This document shows, piece after piece, positions 1-9,120 of a stretch of DNA of 64,000 bases; within the stretch, counting starts at the first letter, position 1; each line of letters opens with the position of its first letter. Position numbers and translations under genes: made by a program. Source of the stretch: Candidatus Endomicrobiellum meruensis (GTDB lineage: Bacteria > Elusimicrobiota > Endomicrobiia > Endomicrobiales > Endomicrobiaceae). The stretch lies in NCBI GenBank assembly GCA_031282625.1, contig JAITDI010000012.1, positions 46,868 to 110,867 of the forward strand. The letters are read 5' to 3'. Below the pieces are notes generated by a model that worked only from the letters and a program-made list of their open reading frames with translations, was not told the origin of the DNA and searched no databases.

Positions 1-175
1 CTCCTCATCTGGCTTTATTTTATTTTCATCTATTTTCCCATATTTCATACGATTCTCTTTTATATATACTTCTATTTCTTGCCCTATTTTCCTCTCTCTT
101 TTTCTTCCTTTATTTTACCTTTTTTACTCCTATTATGTGTTGAGTTTCTTCATTTTTAGCTTTGTAAAAAACTGA
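1..175 (-). other. Window-edge region, no supportable gene
   Basis: Downstream of aroK on the minus strand. A frame open to the left edge has an ATG at 48-46 (16 codons visible, Lys/Glu/Ile-rich). No clear Shine-Dalgarno precedes it, although the same frame is open upstream to about position 115. It may be the start of a gene running out of the window or a remnant. The rest is AT-rich, with a TTTTTT run just after the aroK stop but only a 4-bp potential stem before it. Confidence 0.2.
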
Positions 176-682
176 CTACCAGTGATCTAGAGAGTTTAAA
201 ATATTATTTACAACTTGTCCCGGCGTTAATCCATCAGTATTAAAGGCATAATCGCAGTCTGAATATACTTCTTTTCTTAATTCCAAAAGTCTTTTTATTT
301 CATCTAAAGGTTTTTCGTGCTTTAAGAACGGTCTTGATGAATCGGATTTTATTCTGTCATATATCACTTCGGGCGAAGCGTAAAGATTTATTATTATTCC
401 CTTATTTCCTAAAAGTTTAATATTTGACGGATTAAGAACAGCCCCTCCTCCGCAGGATATTACAGAGAGATGCTCTTGTTGCGATAAAGTCCTTATAATT
501 TCTGATTCCGTCTGTCTAAACTCTTTTTCGCCGAACTTTTCAAAAATCATGCTTATAGAAAGTCCTATTTTTTTCTCTATCAAAGCGTCAGTATCAAAAA
601 AAACTCTGTGGAGTTCTTCTGAAAGAAGCTTCCCAGTAACAGATTTTCCGACACCCATAAAACCTGTTAAAACTAAATTCAT
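176..682 (-). CDS. aroK: Shikimate kinase
   Basis: Phosphorylates shikimate to shikimate 3-phosphate with ATP in the cytoplasmic shikimate pathway. The 168-residue protein has the family's usual length. Visible features are the Walker A GFMGVGKS (residues 7-14), the DTD motif near residue 31 that binds Mg and shikimate, the FRQTE segment, the SCGGG shikimate-binding motif near residues 77-81 and the lid RPFL. Its ATG overlaps the aroC stop by one base (TAATG), so it is translationally coupled to aroC. The pair forms the tail of the large minus-strand nucleotide cluster. No anomalies are seen. Confidence 0.95.
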   Translation of the reverse strand: MNLVLTGFMGVGKSVTGKLLSEELHRVFFDTDALIEKKIGLSISMIFEKFGEKEFRQTESEIIRTLSQQEHLSVISCGGGAVLNPSNIKLLGNKGIIINLYASPEVIYDRIKSDSSRPFLKHEKPLDEIKRLLELRKEVYSDCDYAFNTDGLTPGQVVNNILNSLDHW

Positions 683-1839
683 TATAACGATTTTATCCTT
701 TCTTTGTAATCGCTTACTCTTTTCTTAATATCTTCAATAGAATCTCCACCGAATTTTTCTGCTAAAGCCTTAGCGAGCTCTATGGCAACTGAAGCCTCAG
801 CAATAACACCCACAGCAGGAACCGCACAAACGTCACTTCTAACAGCTTCTGCTTTTGCCGATTCTTTTGTTTTTAGATTTACTGAGTTAAGGGCATTTAC
901 AAGCGAAGGTATGGGTTTCATTGTACAAGTTATAACTATAGGCTCACCATTGCTCATTCCTCCTTCTATACCACCAGCTCTGTTAGTTTCTCTATAAAAA
1001 CCTTTTGTTTTATTGTAGAAAATCTCATCATGAGCTTTTGAACCGAAAAGTTCTGCAAGTTTGACACCATATCCAAACTCAACAGCTTTCATAGCCTGAA
1101 TAGAAATTAAGGCTTGGGCAAGGCATCCGTCAAGTTTTAAATCATGCTGGACATGGCTTCCAAGACCAACAGGAACATTCTTAGCTACAACTATAATCTT
1201 ACCGCCAAGCGTATCACCCTTTAAAGAAGCTACTTCTATCAATTTTTTCATTTTCTTATCAGCTTCAACATCTGGAGATCTCAGTTCAGAACTTTCAATA
1301 TTATCCCAAAACTTTTCTTCTTCAATTGAAACGTTTTCAACAGCAACGCTTCCAATTTGCAAAGTGTAAGACATGACACTTATACCAAACTCTTTTAAAA
1401 GAGCTTTGCACACAGCCCCAGCTGCCACTCTAGCTGCTGTTTCTCTAGCAGATGCTCTTTCAAGAATATCTCTGAAATCTTTTAAACCGTACTTCATAAG
1501 ACCAGGCAAATCAGCATGTCCAGGACGGGGACTTAAAAGAGGAACGCTACTAGACTCATTTGAAAAAGGCAACATTACGTCTGCCCAATTTTTAAAATCT
1601 TTATTGAAAATAAGCATAGCTATTGGAGAACCCAAAGACTTGCAGTGGCGTATGCCTGATAAAATTTTTACTTTATCAGTTTCTATACTCATTCTTTTGC
1701 CCCTGCCATAACCTTTCTGTCTTCTCGCAAGTTCTAAATTTATATTATCAATATCTATAATAAGTCCGGCAGGAATCCCTTCAACAATTGCTACCAAAGC
1801 TTCTCCGTGAGATTCTCCAGCGGTAGTAAACCTGATCAT
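682..1839 (-). CDS. aroC: Chorismate synthase
   Basis: Converts 5-enolpyruvylshikimate 3-phosphate to chorismate using reduced FMN, the last common step of aromatic biosynthesis. The N-terminus MIRFTTAGESHG and the later GGIEGGMSNGEPI segment are family signatures; length is about 385 residues, as usual. A longer frame begins at a GTG at 1851. I chose the ATG at 1839 because GGAG lies six bases upstream of it (that GTG sits inside the Shine-Dalgarno region) and because it gives the canonical N-terminus. It is followed by aroK with a one-base overlap. A terminator hairpin (1902-1937) separates it from purB, so it may need read-through or its own promoter. Confidence 0.95.
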   Translation of the reverse strand: MIRFTTAGESHGEALVAIVEGIPAGLIIDIDNINLELARRQKGYGRGKRMSIETDKVKILSGIRHCKSLGSPIAMLIFNKDFKNWADVMLPFSNESSSVPLLSPRPGHADLPGLMKYGLKDFRDILERASARETAARVAAGAVCKALLKEFGISVMSYTLQIGSVAVENVSIEEEKFWDNIESSELRSPDVEADKKMKKLIEVASLKGDTLGGKIIVVAKNVPVGLGSHVQHDLKLDGCLAQALISIQAMKAVEFGYGVKLAELFGSKAHDEIFYNKTKGFYRETNRAGGIEGGMSNGEPIVITCTMKPIPSLVNALNSVNLKTKESAKAEAVRSDVCAVPAVGVIAEASVAIELAKALAEKFGGDSIEDIKKRVSDYKERIKSL

Positions 1840-1901
1840 AATTTTCTCCACAACAAGTTAATGTATATATACTAATTATTATACATAAGTATTTTCGATA
1901 C

Positions 1902-1937
1902 AAAAATTCCCACGTAAATTTTAACGTGAGAGTTTTT
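1902..1937 (-). terminator. Intrinsic terminator after purB
   Basis: On the minus strand a 14-base arm (1937-1924) pairs with 1915-1902 across an 8-base AT loop, with one mismatch and one G-U pair. The 3' arm ends in TTTTT. It lies in the 258-base purB-aroC interval. The rest of that interval (about 1940-2097) has a minus-strand frame with no recognisable product that overlaps the purB end; I do not call it a gene. Confidence 0.6.
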
Positions 1938-2097
1938 GTTAAATATATGAAAAGTTTTTCTTGTTAAATTAAACGACTTTCTTCTTAAACTTATGTTCAA
2001 AATATCTTGATACTTTACTAAACTTGAGCGCTTTGGTACAGGATAGAGGAATCGTAGAGTACAATCTTTAAATCTTTTTAAGTATTGCACGTTGACT

Positions 2098-3393
2098 TTA
2101 TTTTTTAAATACCTGTTTAAAAATATATCCAACATTTTTAAATTGAGATTTTACGTCGCAATTTTTTTTAATCTCATTAGGATTCATATATTTTTTTATA
2201 TCTTGGCTTCTAAGACATGCTTCTTCAAAAGATATTCTGTTATCCCTTGCATCAAATGCTGCAGCCTGCGTCATTGCATAAGCGTCTTCTCTAGATACGC
2301 CTTTGTCCACCAAAGAGAGAAGCAGAGTCCCAGAAAAAATAATATCTTTTGTTTTGTCCATGTTTGCCTGCATGTTTTTAGGGTAAACATTAAGACCTGC
2401 CAATAACCCTTGCATTCTGATAAGCATGTAGTATAAAACTATTGAAGCATCGGGAAACATGATCCTTTCCGTGGAAGAATGGCTTATGTCGCGCTCATGC
2501 CACAACGCTATATTTTCCATAGCGGTAACAGCATATCCCCTTAAAAGGCGAGCAAGACCGCAGATATTTTCCGAAATTATAGGGTTTCTTTTGTGCGGCA
2601 TAGCAGACGATCCTTTTTGTCCTTTCGTAAACGGCTCTTCAGCTTCCGCCACTTCCGTTCTTTGTAAATGTCTTATTTCTACGGCAATCCTTTCAAGACA
2701 TGCACCGACGTGTGCCAAAGTAGAAAAATAAATTGAATGCCTATCGCGGGGAACGATTTGCGTGGAAACAGGTTCTGGCTTCAATCCCATTTTTTTGCAT
2801 ACATACTTCTCAACGCTAGGATCCAAATGAGACATAGTGCCGACTGCGCCTGAAATTTTACCATAGCTTACGGTCTCAAGGGCAAAATTCAATCTATTTA
2901 AAGACCTCATAATTTCACTATACCAAGAAGCTACCTTTAATCCAAAAGTCATCGGCTCTGCATGCACACCGTGAGTTCTTCCCATTATAGGAATCATCTT
3001 ATACTTATTTGCCAACTTTGCCGTTATAACAGACACTTTCTTAGTCTCTTCTATAAGAAGTTTTGTAGCTTGTCTAAGCTGCGCGCCGGTAGCTGTGTCT
3101 AAAACATCGGAAGATGTCATGCCTAAATGTAAAAAACGTCCTTCATGACCAACAGTCTCAACAACACCACTAAGAAAAGCTATAACGTCGTGCTTAACTG
3201 TAAGTTCTATTTCAGCTATTCTTTTAACATTTATTTTTGCTTTTTTCTTTATAGTCTCCACAGCTTTTTTGGGAACTATGCCGAGCTTTGACATAGCTTC
3301 AGCCGCAAAAATTTCAACTTCAAGCATTTTTTTAAATCTGTTTTCATCTGACCAAACTGAAGCCATTTCAGGCTTAGTATAACGAGAAATCAT
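2098..3393 (-). CDS. purB: Adenylosuccinate lyase
   Basis: Cleaves fumarate from SAICAR (purine step 8) and from adenylosuccinate (AMP synthesis). The 431-residue protein is normal for the fumarase/aspartase superfamily member of about 430 residues. Visible: HLGMTSSDVLDTA near residue 87, MGRTHGVHAEP near 137, and the superfamily signature GSSAMPHKRNP near 262 that carries the catalytic serine loop. It starts three bases after purN in the run purM-purN-purB. No lesion is seen. Confidence 0.96.
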   Translation of the reverse strand: MISRYTKPEMASVWSDENRFKKMLEVEIFAAEAMSKLGIVPKKAVETIKKKAKINVKRIAEIELTVKHDVIAFLSGVVETVGHEGRFLHLGMTSSDVLDTATGAQLRQATKLLIEETKKVSVITAKLANKYKMIPIMGRTHGVHAEPMTFGLKVASWYSEIMRSLNRLNFALETVSYGKISGAVGTMSHLDPSVEKYVCKKMGLKPEPVSTQIVPRDRHSIYFSTLAHVGACLERIAVEIRHLQRTEVAEAEEPFTKGQKGSSAMPHKRNPIISENICGLARLLRGYAVTAMENIALWHERDISHSSTERIMFPDASIVLYYMLIRMQGLLAGLNVYPKNMQANMDKTKDIIFSGTLLLSLVDKGVSREDAYAMTQAAAFDARDNRISFEEACLRSQDIKKYMNPNEIKKNCDVKSQFKNVGYIFKQVFKK

Positions 3394-3396
3394 TTT

Positions 3397-3996
3397 TTAA
3401 CCTCTTAAATTTTCTTCTATAACTTTTTTAATTGCCTGTGGGTATATTTTATGCTCTACTTCTAAAACTTTTCTTGCCACTTCTTCAGGAGTATCGCTCT
3501 TAGAGACTTCTACTTCTTTCTGCAAAATTATTTTGCCAGAATCATATTCTCCATTTGCAAAATGCACAGTTGCTCCAGATTTTTTTTCCCCTGCTTTTAC
3601 AACAGACTCGTGAACAAAATGCCCATACATACCTTTGCCGCCAAATTTTGGAAGAAGAGCAGGGTGAATGTTTAAAATTCTTCCTTTATAAACTTTCAAT
3701 ATTTCTTTATCTATCATTCTCATATAGCCGGCAAGGCAGACTAAGTCAGCATTTGCAGCTTGAAGTTCTGCAAGAATCTTCTTGTTAAAAGATTCGTCAT
3801 CTTTAAAACTTTTTCTTTCTATATAAATAGATTTTATATTTTCTTTTTTTGCTCTTTCCAAAACAAAGGCATTTGTATTGTTTGAAATAACCAAAACGAC
3901 TTCAGCCAAACCTTTTAACACGCCGAACTTATATGCATCTACTATAGCCTGCATATTAGAGCCGCCTCCGGAAGCTAAAATTACAAGCCTAATCAT
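3397..3996 (-). CDS. purN: Phosphoribosylglycinamide formyltransferase (folate-dependent)
   Basis: Transfers formyl from 10-formyl-THF to GAR in purine synthesis. The 199-residue protein starts MIRLVILASGGGSNMQAI, giving the GAR phosphate-binding loop SGGGSN. The catalytic region HPALLPKFGGKGMYG and the downstream YDSGKI aspartate are in place. It overlaps purM by four bases (ATGA), implying coupled translation. Length and motifs are ordinary. Confidence 0.96.
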   Translation of the reverse strand: MIRLVILASGGGSNMQAIVDAYKFGVLKGLAEVVLVISNNTNAFVLERAKKENIKSIYIERKSFKDDESFNKKILAELQAANADLVCLAGYMRMIDKEILKVYKGRILNIHPALLPKFGGKGMYGHFVHESVVKAGEKKSGATVHFANGEYDSGKIILQKEVEVSKSDTPEEVARKVLEVEHKIYPQAIKKVIEENLRG

Positions 3997-4955
3997 ATAA
4001 TTTCAACGCCTCTATTTCCTTTTTTAATATAACCTATGGCTTTAGCACCCTTGAAAAACTTTTTAACTCGCAAAGCTGCCTCAGGGCGAACAATCAAAAC
4101 CATTCCTATTCCCATGTTAAGAGTTCTATAAATATCATCCTGCAGAACTTTTCCTTTTTCTTGAACAAGTTTAAAAATTTTAGGAACCTTCCAAGAATTT
4201 TTTTCAATTACTACTCTAATATTTTCTGGGAGAATTCTTTCTATTTTATCGTAAAAACTTCCGCCTGTAATATGGGCTATGCCAACTATATTTTGTTTGT
4301 TTGAGTTAAACTTTGAAAGAGCCGCTAAAACTTCTTTAACATAAATTTTAGTCGGAGCAAGTAACTGTTTTGAGTATCTTTTAAGTTCCACATCAGAAAA
4401 AACTTTTCTTATAAGAGAATATCCGTTTGAGTGCGGACCACTTGAAGGAAGACCTATTACAACATCGCCAGATTTTATCTTCTTGCCGTTTATTTGTTTA
4501 CCCTTCTCAATTATTCCTACTGAAAAACCAGCCAAATCATACTCGCCGTCTTTGTAGAAACCAGGCATTTCTGCAGTTTCTCCACCGATAAGAGAAGAAC
4601 CTGATAACTCGCAGCCTTTGGCTATACCCTTTATAACTTGTTCAGCTTGACCTACGTTTAACTTTCCACAAGCAAAATAATCCAAAAAGAAAAGAGGCTT
4701 GGCACCAACGCATATCAAATCATTCACATTCATAGCTACTAAATCTATCCCTACTGTGTCATGCTTGTTAATAAGGAATGCAAGTTTTAATTTTGTCCCT
4801 ACGCCATCAGTTGAACTTACAAGATTGTATCTCGTTCCATTTATCGGAAAAAGCCCACCGAATCCTCCGATTTTAGGAAGCTTTTTTTTCAACCTTTTTA
4901 CAAGATCATTGCCTACATCAATGTTTACTCCTGCACTCTTATATGTTATAGACAT
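3993..4955 (-). CDS. purM: Phosphoribosylformylglycinamidine cyclo-ligase (AIR synthetase)
   Basis: Closes FGAM to AIR with ATP. The 320-residue protein carries the family N-terminus with TYKSAGVNID, the SSTDGVGTKLKLAF nucleotide-binding stretch, the DLICVGAKPLFFLDYFA segment and GGETAEMPGFY. It is preceded on the same strand by an NhaC antiporter gene 19 bases upstream and followed by purN with a four-base overlap. Confidence 0.96.
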   Translation of the reverse strand: MSITYKSAGVNIDVGNDLVKRLKKKLPKIGGFGGLFPINGTRYNLVSSTDGVGTKLKLAFLINKHDTVGIDLVAMNVNDLICVGAKPLFFLDYFACGKLNVGQAEQVIKGIAKGCELSGSSLIGGETAEMPGFYKDGEYDLAGFSVGIIEKGKQINGKKIKSGDVVIGLPSSGPHSNGYSLIRKVFSDVELKRYSKQLLAPTKIYVKEVLAALSKFNSNKQNIVGIAHITGGSFYDKIERILPENIRVVIEKNSWKVPKIFKLVQEKGKVLQDDIYRTLNMGIGMVLIVRPEAALRVKKFFKGAKAIGYIKKGNRGVEII

Positions 4956-4974
4956 TTATATTTTCCTTTTTTTA

Positions 4975-6285
4975 TTAGTTTACAATTGGGCTTTTCTTAT
5001 CAACAAATAAAATAAACAATATGCTGACAATTATCAAAGCATGGCAATAATAGACTCGTGGCAAAATGCTAAGAGGTGAGATGCCCGCAAGAGAAGCCGC
5101 AAGCAAAACTTGTGTGCCATGCGGAAGCAATCCTTTTACCCCACAAGCAAATACTTCAAGTATTGTTGCGGAATAATGCGGAGAAATTCCGTTGTGTTTG
5201 GCTATGCCTTTGGCTATTTTACCGCAACAAATTATAGCTATGACATTGTTTGAGAGGAGAAATGTAAATATGGACGCCAACCCGCCTATAATAAACTGAG
5301 GCTTTTTGGATTCCGTTTTGTTTTTTAAATGTTCAGATATAATGTGCGTGACTTCTTTTACAGCATCGCTGCCTATAAGACCGGACAAACCGCCAACCAT
5401 TAAACCAAGTAAAAGAACTCCATATACTTTCAAAAATCCGGTATTGATATCGTTACAAAATTTCATCATACCATAATCGGCGTGGCAGCAATGTCCTATA
5501 ATTCCTGAAAATAGTATGCTAAGAGTCAAACAAACCAAAATATTTACTCTATTGAAAGCCAAAACCAGCAAAATAATGTAAGGGAAAATCAATATTAATG
5601 AAAAATCATGACTGTGTATTTTATCTACCGTCACCGTTGCAGACAAACACATGGCAAAAATAGCTATTAAAGTAGCAATAGCAGCTATACGAAGATTTAT
5701 ATTGAATTTCTTTTTGACATTTGCGCCTTGAGAAGATATGGACACAATTGTAGTGTCCGAAACTAATGATAAATTATCTCCAAAGAAAGCTCCTCCTACT
5801 ACAGCGCCCATAGCAACAGGCATAGAAATACCGCTGGCGTGTAGACAAAAATCAGCCGCAACCGGTCCTACGGCGGCTACCGTACCGAGAGCCGAACCTA
5901 TTGCGGTTGATAAAAAAGCAGATATTAGAAATATCCCTATCAATAAAAACTTTGCAGGGACAAATGATATTGTGCAATTTACCAAAGACCCAATTGAGCC
6001 TATGCTTTTAGTAACTTCTCCAAATGCACCAGCTAAAAGAAAGATCATGCACATATAAACTATATCTTTTTCACCTATTCCAGCTAGAAACTCCGCAGTT
6101 TTTTCTTCTGAAGGTTTGCGATTTCTAACCCATGCCAAAATTATTGAAGGTATTATTGCAATTACAGGAGGAACAATAGTAAACGCCTTCTCATACCCCA
6201 TTAAAGAAAAATACACCCCGCTGCCGACAAAAATAAATACAAAAAGCAAAATTGGAGCAAATGTCCATAATATATTCATAATCAA
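4975..6285 (-). CDS. NhaC-family Na+/H+ antiporter
   Basis: A 436-residue integral membrane protein with about 11 hydrophobic segments and the family signature GAFFGDNLSLVSDTT near residue 165-179. It probably exchanges Na+ for H+, although NhaC relatives also include malate/lactate and ornithine/lysine exchangers, so the substrate is not fixed by sequence. It sits between pyrE and purM in the same direction with short gaps (48 and 19 bases) and is likely co-transcribed with nucleotide genes. No functional link is obvious. Confidence 0.8.
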   Translation of the reverse strand: MIMNILWTFAPILLFVFIFVGSGVYFSLMGYEKAFTIVPPVIAIIPSIILAWVRNRKPSEEKTAEFLAGIGEKDIVYMCMIFLLAGAFGEVTKSIGSIGSLVNCTISFVPAKFLLIGIFLISAFLSTAIGSALGTVAAVGPVAADFCLHASGISMPVAMGAVVGGAFFGDNLSLVSDTTIVSISSQGANVKKKFNINLRIAAIATLIAIFAMCLSATVTVDKIHSHDFSLILIFPYIILLVLAFNRVNILVCLTLSILFSGIIGHCCHADYGMMKFCNDINTGFLKVYGVLLLGLMVGGLSGLIGSDAVKEVTHIISEHLKNKTESKKPQFIIGGLASIFTFLLSNNVIAIICCGKIAKGIAKHNGISPHYSATILEVFACGVKGLLPHGTQVLLAASLAGISPLSILPRVYYCHALIIVSILFILFVDKKSPIVN

Positions 6286-6333
6286 CTTCCTTGCTTAAAA
6301 AATAACAAAGCGCAAATCTGAAAGAACAACGCT

Positions 6334-6909
6334 TTATTTCCTGCTTCCGGGCTTAATTGCAATACTGCCCTCTTTACACATAGGGCAATCTTCCTCTTTA
6401 TAACTTTTTACTTCCAAACTTAAGAGAGAAAACCTTGGAACGCCAAAATCAACTTTTCCCGCGCTTCTGTCAACAAGAGACACAACCACAACAACTTGCG
6501 CCCCATTTGCTTTCAGCGTTTCTATAACTTCTCTGGTTGAAAGCCCAGTAGTTATAACATCTTCCACCACTAAAACTTTTTCATTAGCGCTTACTGAAAA
6601 ACCTCTTCGCAAGAGAACTTTACCGTCAACTCTTTCTGTAAATATTGCTCTTACGCTTAAAGCTCTGCCAATTTCCTGCCCAATAACAATACCGCCTATT
6701 GCTGGAGAAACAACCACATCAACTTTTATGTTGTTTTCTTTTATTTTTTTTGCAAGTTCTTCTCCAAGCTTTTCGGCTTCTTTAGGGTGCTGTAAAATTA
6801 AAGCCGACTGAAAATATGTATCCGAATGTAAACCGCTGGATAATTTAAAATGTCCATTTAAAAGAGCATTATTTCTTTTGAATAGTTCTCTTATATCTTC
6901 CTGTAGCAT
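6334..6909 (-). CDS. pyrE: Orotate phosphoribosyltransferase
   Basis: Joins orotate to PRPP to form OMP. The 191-residue protein has the PRPP-binding motif VVVEDVITTGLS near residue 113-124 and the N-terminal SGLHSDTYFQ segment typical of thermophile/cyanobacterial-type PyrE. The C-terminus holds a CPMC pair. It follows the LysE-type exporter by 12 bases and precedes the NhaC antiporter, in the order pyrD-pyrF-lysE-pyrE. Confidence 0.95.
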   Translation of the reverse strand: MLQEDIRELFKRNNALLNGHFKLSSGLHSDTYFQSALILQHPKEAEKLGEELAKKIKENNIKVDVVVSPAIGGIVIGQEIGRALSVRAIFTERVDGKVLLRRGFSVSANEKVLVVEDVITTGLSTREVIETLKANGAQVVVVVSLVDRSAGKVDFGVPRFSLLSLEVKSYKEEDCPMCKEGSIAIKPGSRK

Positions 6910-6921
6910 TTTGTATCTCCT

Positions 6922-7545
6922 TCATTTGTTTATTCTTATGCTTCTTATACCCAAAAATATCAATACGCAACCCATAATCGCATTTATTATATGTACAAAA
7001 ATGCTCGGCAAAAATCTTCCGACAATACTGCCGACCAAACAAACAAAAATCATAAATATCGGGGTAGCAAGCAAAAATCCAAAAGCAAAAACACCGGATT
7101 TTTTTAAATCCATATTTCGTTTGCTTATCTCAAGAGAAAAAATACCAGTAATAAACAAAATTGTTATAGGATTTGCAATAGTCAACCCAAATAGCCATAA
7201 AAATAAATCGCTCCCTTGGAATGAAGGTGAATCTACAACATGCCCTGCCGTTATAAATAAGACACCAAATGTAATCAGAACCGTTCCAACAACAACATCA
7301 AAAATTCTCTGATAAGACTTTAATTTTTTTATAATGGCAGATATTGAAAAAACAGCCAGACTTATATAAACAACGTCGGCAAGGGTTATTCCTATAATAC
7401 CTATAATCAATTTGCTTAAAGGTAAAGATAGAGACAAACGAAAAACTAAGAGACAAATAGGACCTATTCCACCAATCTGCAGTAAAAGTCCAGTTTTTAA
7501 TCCGTCAACAAACAACTTTTCTGATTCTTTTGATGTCAACATCAT
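6922..7545 (-). CDS. LysE/RhtB-family exporter
   Basis: A 207-residue membrane protein with six hydrophobic helices. The N-terminal half has the Gly/Pro-rich GGIGPICLLVFRLSLS stretch, the position where LysE-type exporters carry their conserved G-x-G-P motif. The family exports amino acids and related metabolites; the substrate cannot be read here. Its start codon overlaps the pyrF stop by one base, so it is coupled to pyrF inside the pyrimidine operon. Placement suggests, without proving, export of a pathway-linked metabolite. Confidence 0.7.
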   Translation of the reverse strand: MMLTSKESEKLFVDGLKTGLLLQIGGIGPICLLVFRLSLSLPLSKLIIGIIGITLADVVYISLAVFSISAIIKKLKSYQRIFDVVVGTVLITFGVLFITAGHVVDSPSFQGSDLFLWLFGLTIANPITILFITGIFSLEISKRNMDLKKSGVFAFGFLLATPIFMIFVCLVGSIVGRFLPSIFVHIINAIMGCVLIFLGIRSIRINK

Positions 7546-8186
7546 TATAGCAATGTTCTCTCATAAATATTCTTAGCAACTTCAATAGGATTTTCCGCTT
7601 CTAATATAGGTCTCCCTATAACTATAAAATCAGCTCCTTCTTTTATTGCTGTTTCAGGAGTAGCAACTCTTTTTTGGTCGTCGTTTGTTTTTGCCAGTCT
7701 TATGCCGGGAGTTACCACGTTAAATTCTTTTCCGCATTCTTTTTTGATCAAAGATATTTCCAGTGGCGAAGATATTACGCCGTCTATGCCGCATGTCTTT
7801 GTAAGTTTCGCTCTTCTTAAGACTTCTTCAGGCATGGTAATCTGGCTTGTTAAAACAGTTACAGCCCATATTTTAGGTCTATTCTCAACAGAAGCGGCAG
7901 CTTTGAGCATTTCTTCCCCGCCAATTGAATGGACTGTTAAACTAAAAACCCCCAACTCTCTTGCCGACTCCACAGAGCGCTTTACCGTAGCGGGAATATC
8001 GTGAAATTTTAAATCCAAAAAAACTTCTTTACCGTTGTCTTTTATCATTTTTACTATTTCTTTTCCCGCCTGTAGAAATAAAATAGGACCAATTTTATAG
8101 ACGTCTATGTATGGACTTGTTTCTTTTACAAGTCTCTCGGCTTTTTGAAAGTCGTAAACATCCAAAGCTAATATTGTCTTTTTCAT
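7545..8186 (-). CDS. pyrF: Orotidine 5'-phosphate decarboxylase
   Basis: Decarboxylates OMP to UMP. The 213-residue protein has the catalytic motif LDLKFHDIPATV near residue 58-69 (the Lys and Asp charge network), the ALDVYDF N-terminal strand and the VIGRPI phosphate loop near residue 192. Length is normal for the short bacterial form. It lies ten bases after pyrD and overlaps the LysE-type gene by one base. Confidence 0.96.
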   Translation of the reverse strand: MKKTILALDVYDFQKAERLVKETSPYIDVYKIGPILFLQAGKEIVKMIKDNGKEVFLDLKFHDIPATVKRSVESARELGVFSLTVHSIGGEEMLKAAASVENRPKIWAVTVLTSQITMPEEVLRRAKLTKTCGIDGVISSPLEISLIKKECGKEFNVVTPGIRLAKTNDDQKRVATPETAIKEGADFIVIGRPILEAENPIEVAKNIYERTLL

Positions 8187-8196
8187 CGTAATCCCT

Positions 8197-9120
8197 CTAA
8201 CAAATATTTTTTACAGTATTAACGGCGCCTATTATCTCTTTTACAGATTTTATGTTCTTTTCTTTTAATATTCTTTCAATTTCGTCAATAATTTTGATTA
8301 AATTTTCAGGAGACACCAAACTTGCACTGCCAACGCTTACAACCGTTGCGCCCGCAAGCATAAATTCAACCGCATCTTCGCCTGTCATTATTCCGCCGCA
8401 GCCTAAAATGGGTATCTTTACATTCTGGTATGCGTCATAAACGCATCGCACCGACATAGGTTTAATGCAAGCTCCCGACATGCCGCCTTTAACGGTAGAA
8501 AGTTTTGGTTTAAAAGTTTTTAAGTCTATAGCCATAGCAGGATAAGTGTTTGCCAAAGTTATACCGTCCGCTCCCGCATTTTGAGCCGTCACAGCAAGTT
8601 CGGAAATATCAGTAACTAACGGCGACAGTTTTGCAATAACTGGGACCTTTGAAACTTTCTTTACGCTTTTGACAACGTCTTGCATTAAAGGCAAATCATG
8701 GCATACTATTTTCTTTTTTAAATTCGGGCAAGATAAGTTCAATTCTATTGCGGACACCCCCGAGTACAAGTTCAATATCTTTACAGTTTCAACATACTCG
8801 TTTACTGAACTTCCGGCAACGCTTACTATAACAGGAGAGCCTATTTTCAGCAAATTATTAAGAGACTCCTTAACAAAAGATTTAACTCCTATATTTTGCA
8901 GACCTATTGTATTTAACATTCCTGAAGTAACTTCGGCAATTCTCGGCTGCGCATTCCCGGAACGCGGTTCTAAAGTAATCGTTTTTGTTACAATCGCACC
9001 CAGCTTTTCCAAAGGTATTAAATCGGCAAGCTCATAACCATAGCCAAAAGTTCCCGATGCCGTAAACACAGGGTTCTTAAATTTAATCCCAGCAAATTCT
9101 ATACTTAAATCAGGTTTCAT
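8197..9120 (-). CDS. pyrD: Dihydroorotate dehydrogenase, class 1B catalytic subunit
   Basis: Oxidises dihydroorotate to orotate. The 307-residue FMN barrel has the class 1 motif NLSCPN that carries the catalytic cysteine, TASGTFGYG at the N-terminus and the C-terminal GCGGIMTG FMN-phosphate loop. The class 1B assignment is supported by pyrK nearby. Unusually, pyrD and pyrK are split by a methyltransferase/endonuclease pair, and the pyrD start overlaps the endonuclease stop by four bases. Confidence 0.95.
   Translation of the reverse strand: MKPDLSIEFAGIKFKNPVFTASGTFGYGYELADLIPLEKLGAIVTKTITLEPRSGNAQPRIAEVTSGMLNTIGLQNIGVKSFVKESLNNLLKIGSPVIVSVAGSSVNEYVETVKILNLYSGVSAIELNLSCPNLKKKIVCHDLPLMQDVVKSVKKVSKVPVIAKLSPLVTDISELAVTAQNAGADGITLANTYPAMAIDLKTFKPKLSTVKGGMSGACIKPMSVRCVYDAYQNVKIPILGCGGIMTGEDAVEFMLAGATVVSVGSASLVSPENLIKIIDEIERILKEKNIKSVKEIIGAVNTVKNIC

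Noticed and set aside
1872..2135. 87-codon minus-strand frame after purB
   Set aside because: Overlaps the purB 3' end and contains the terminator hairpin; no recognisable protein.
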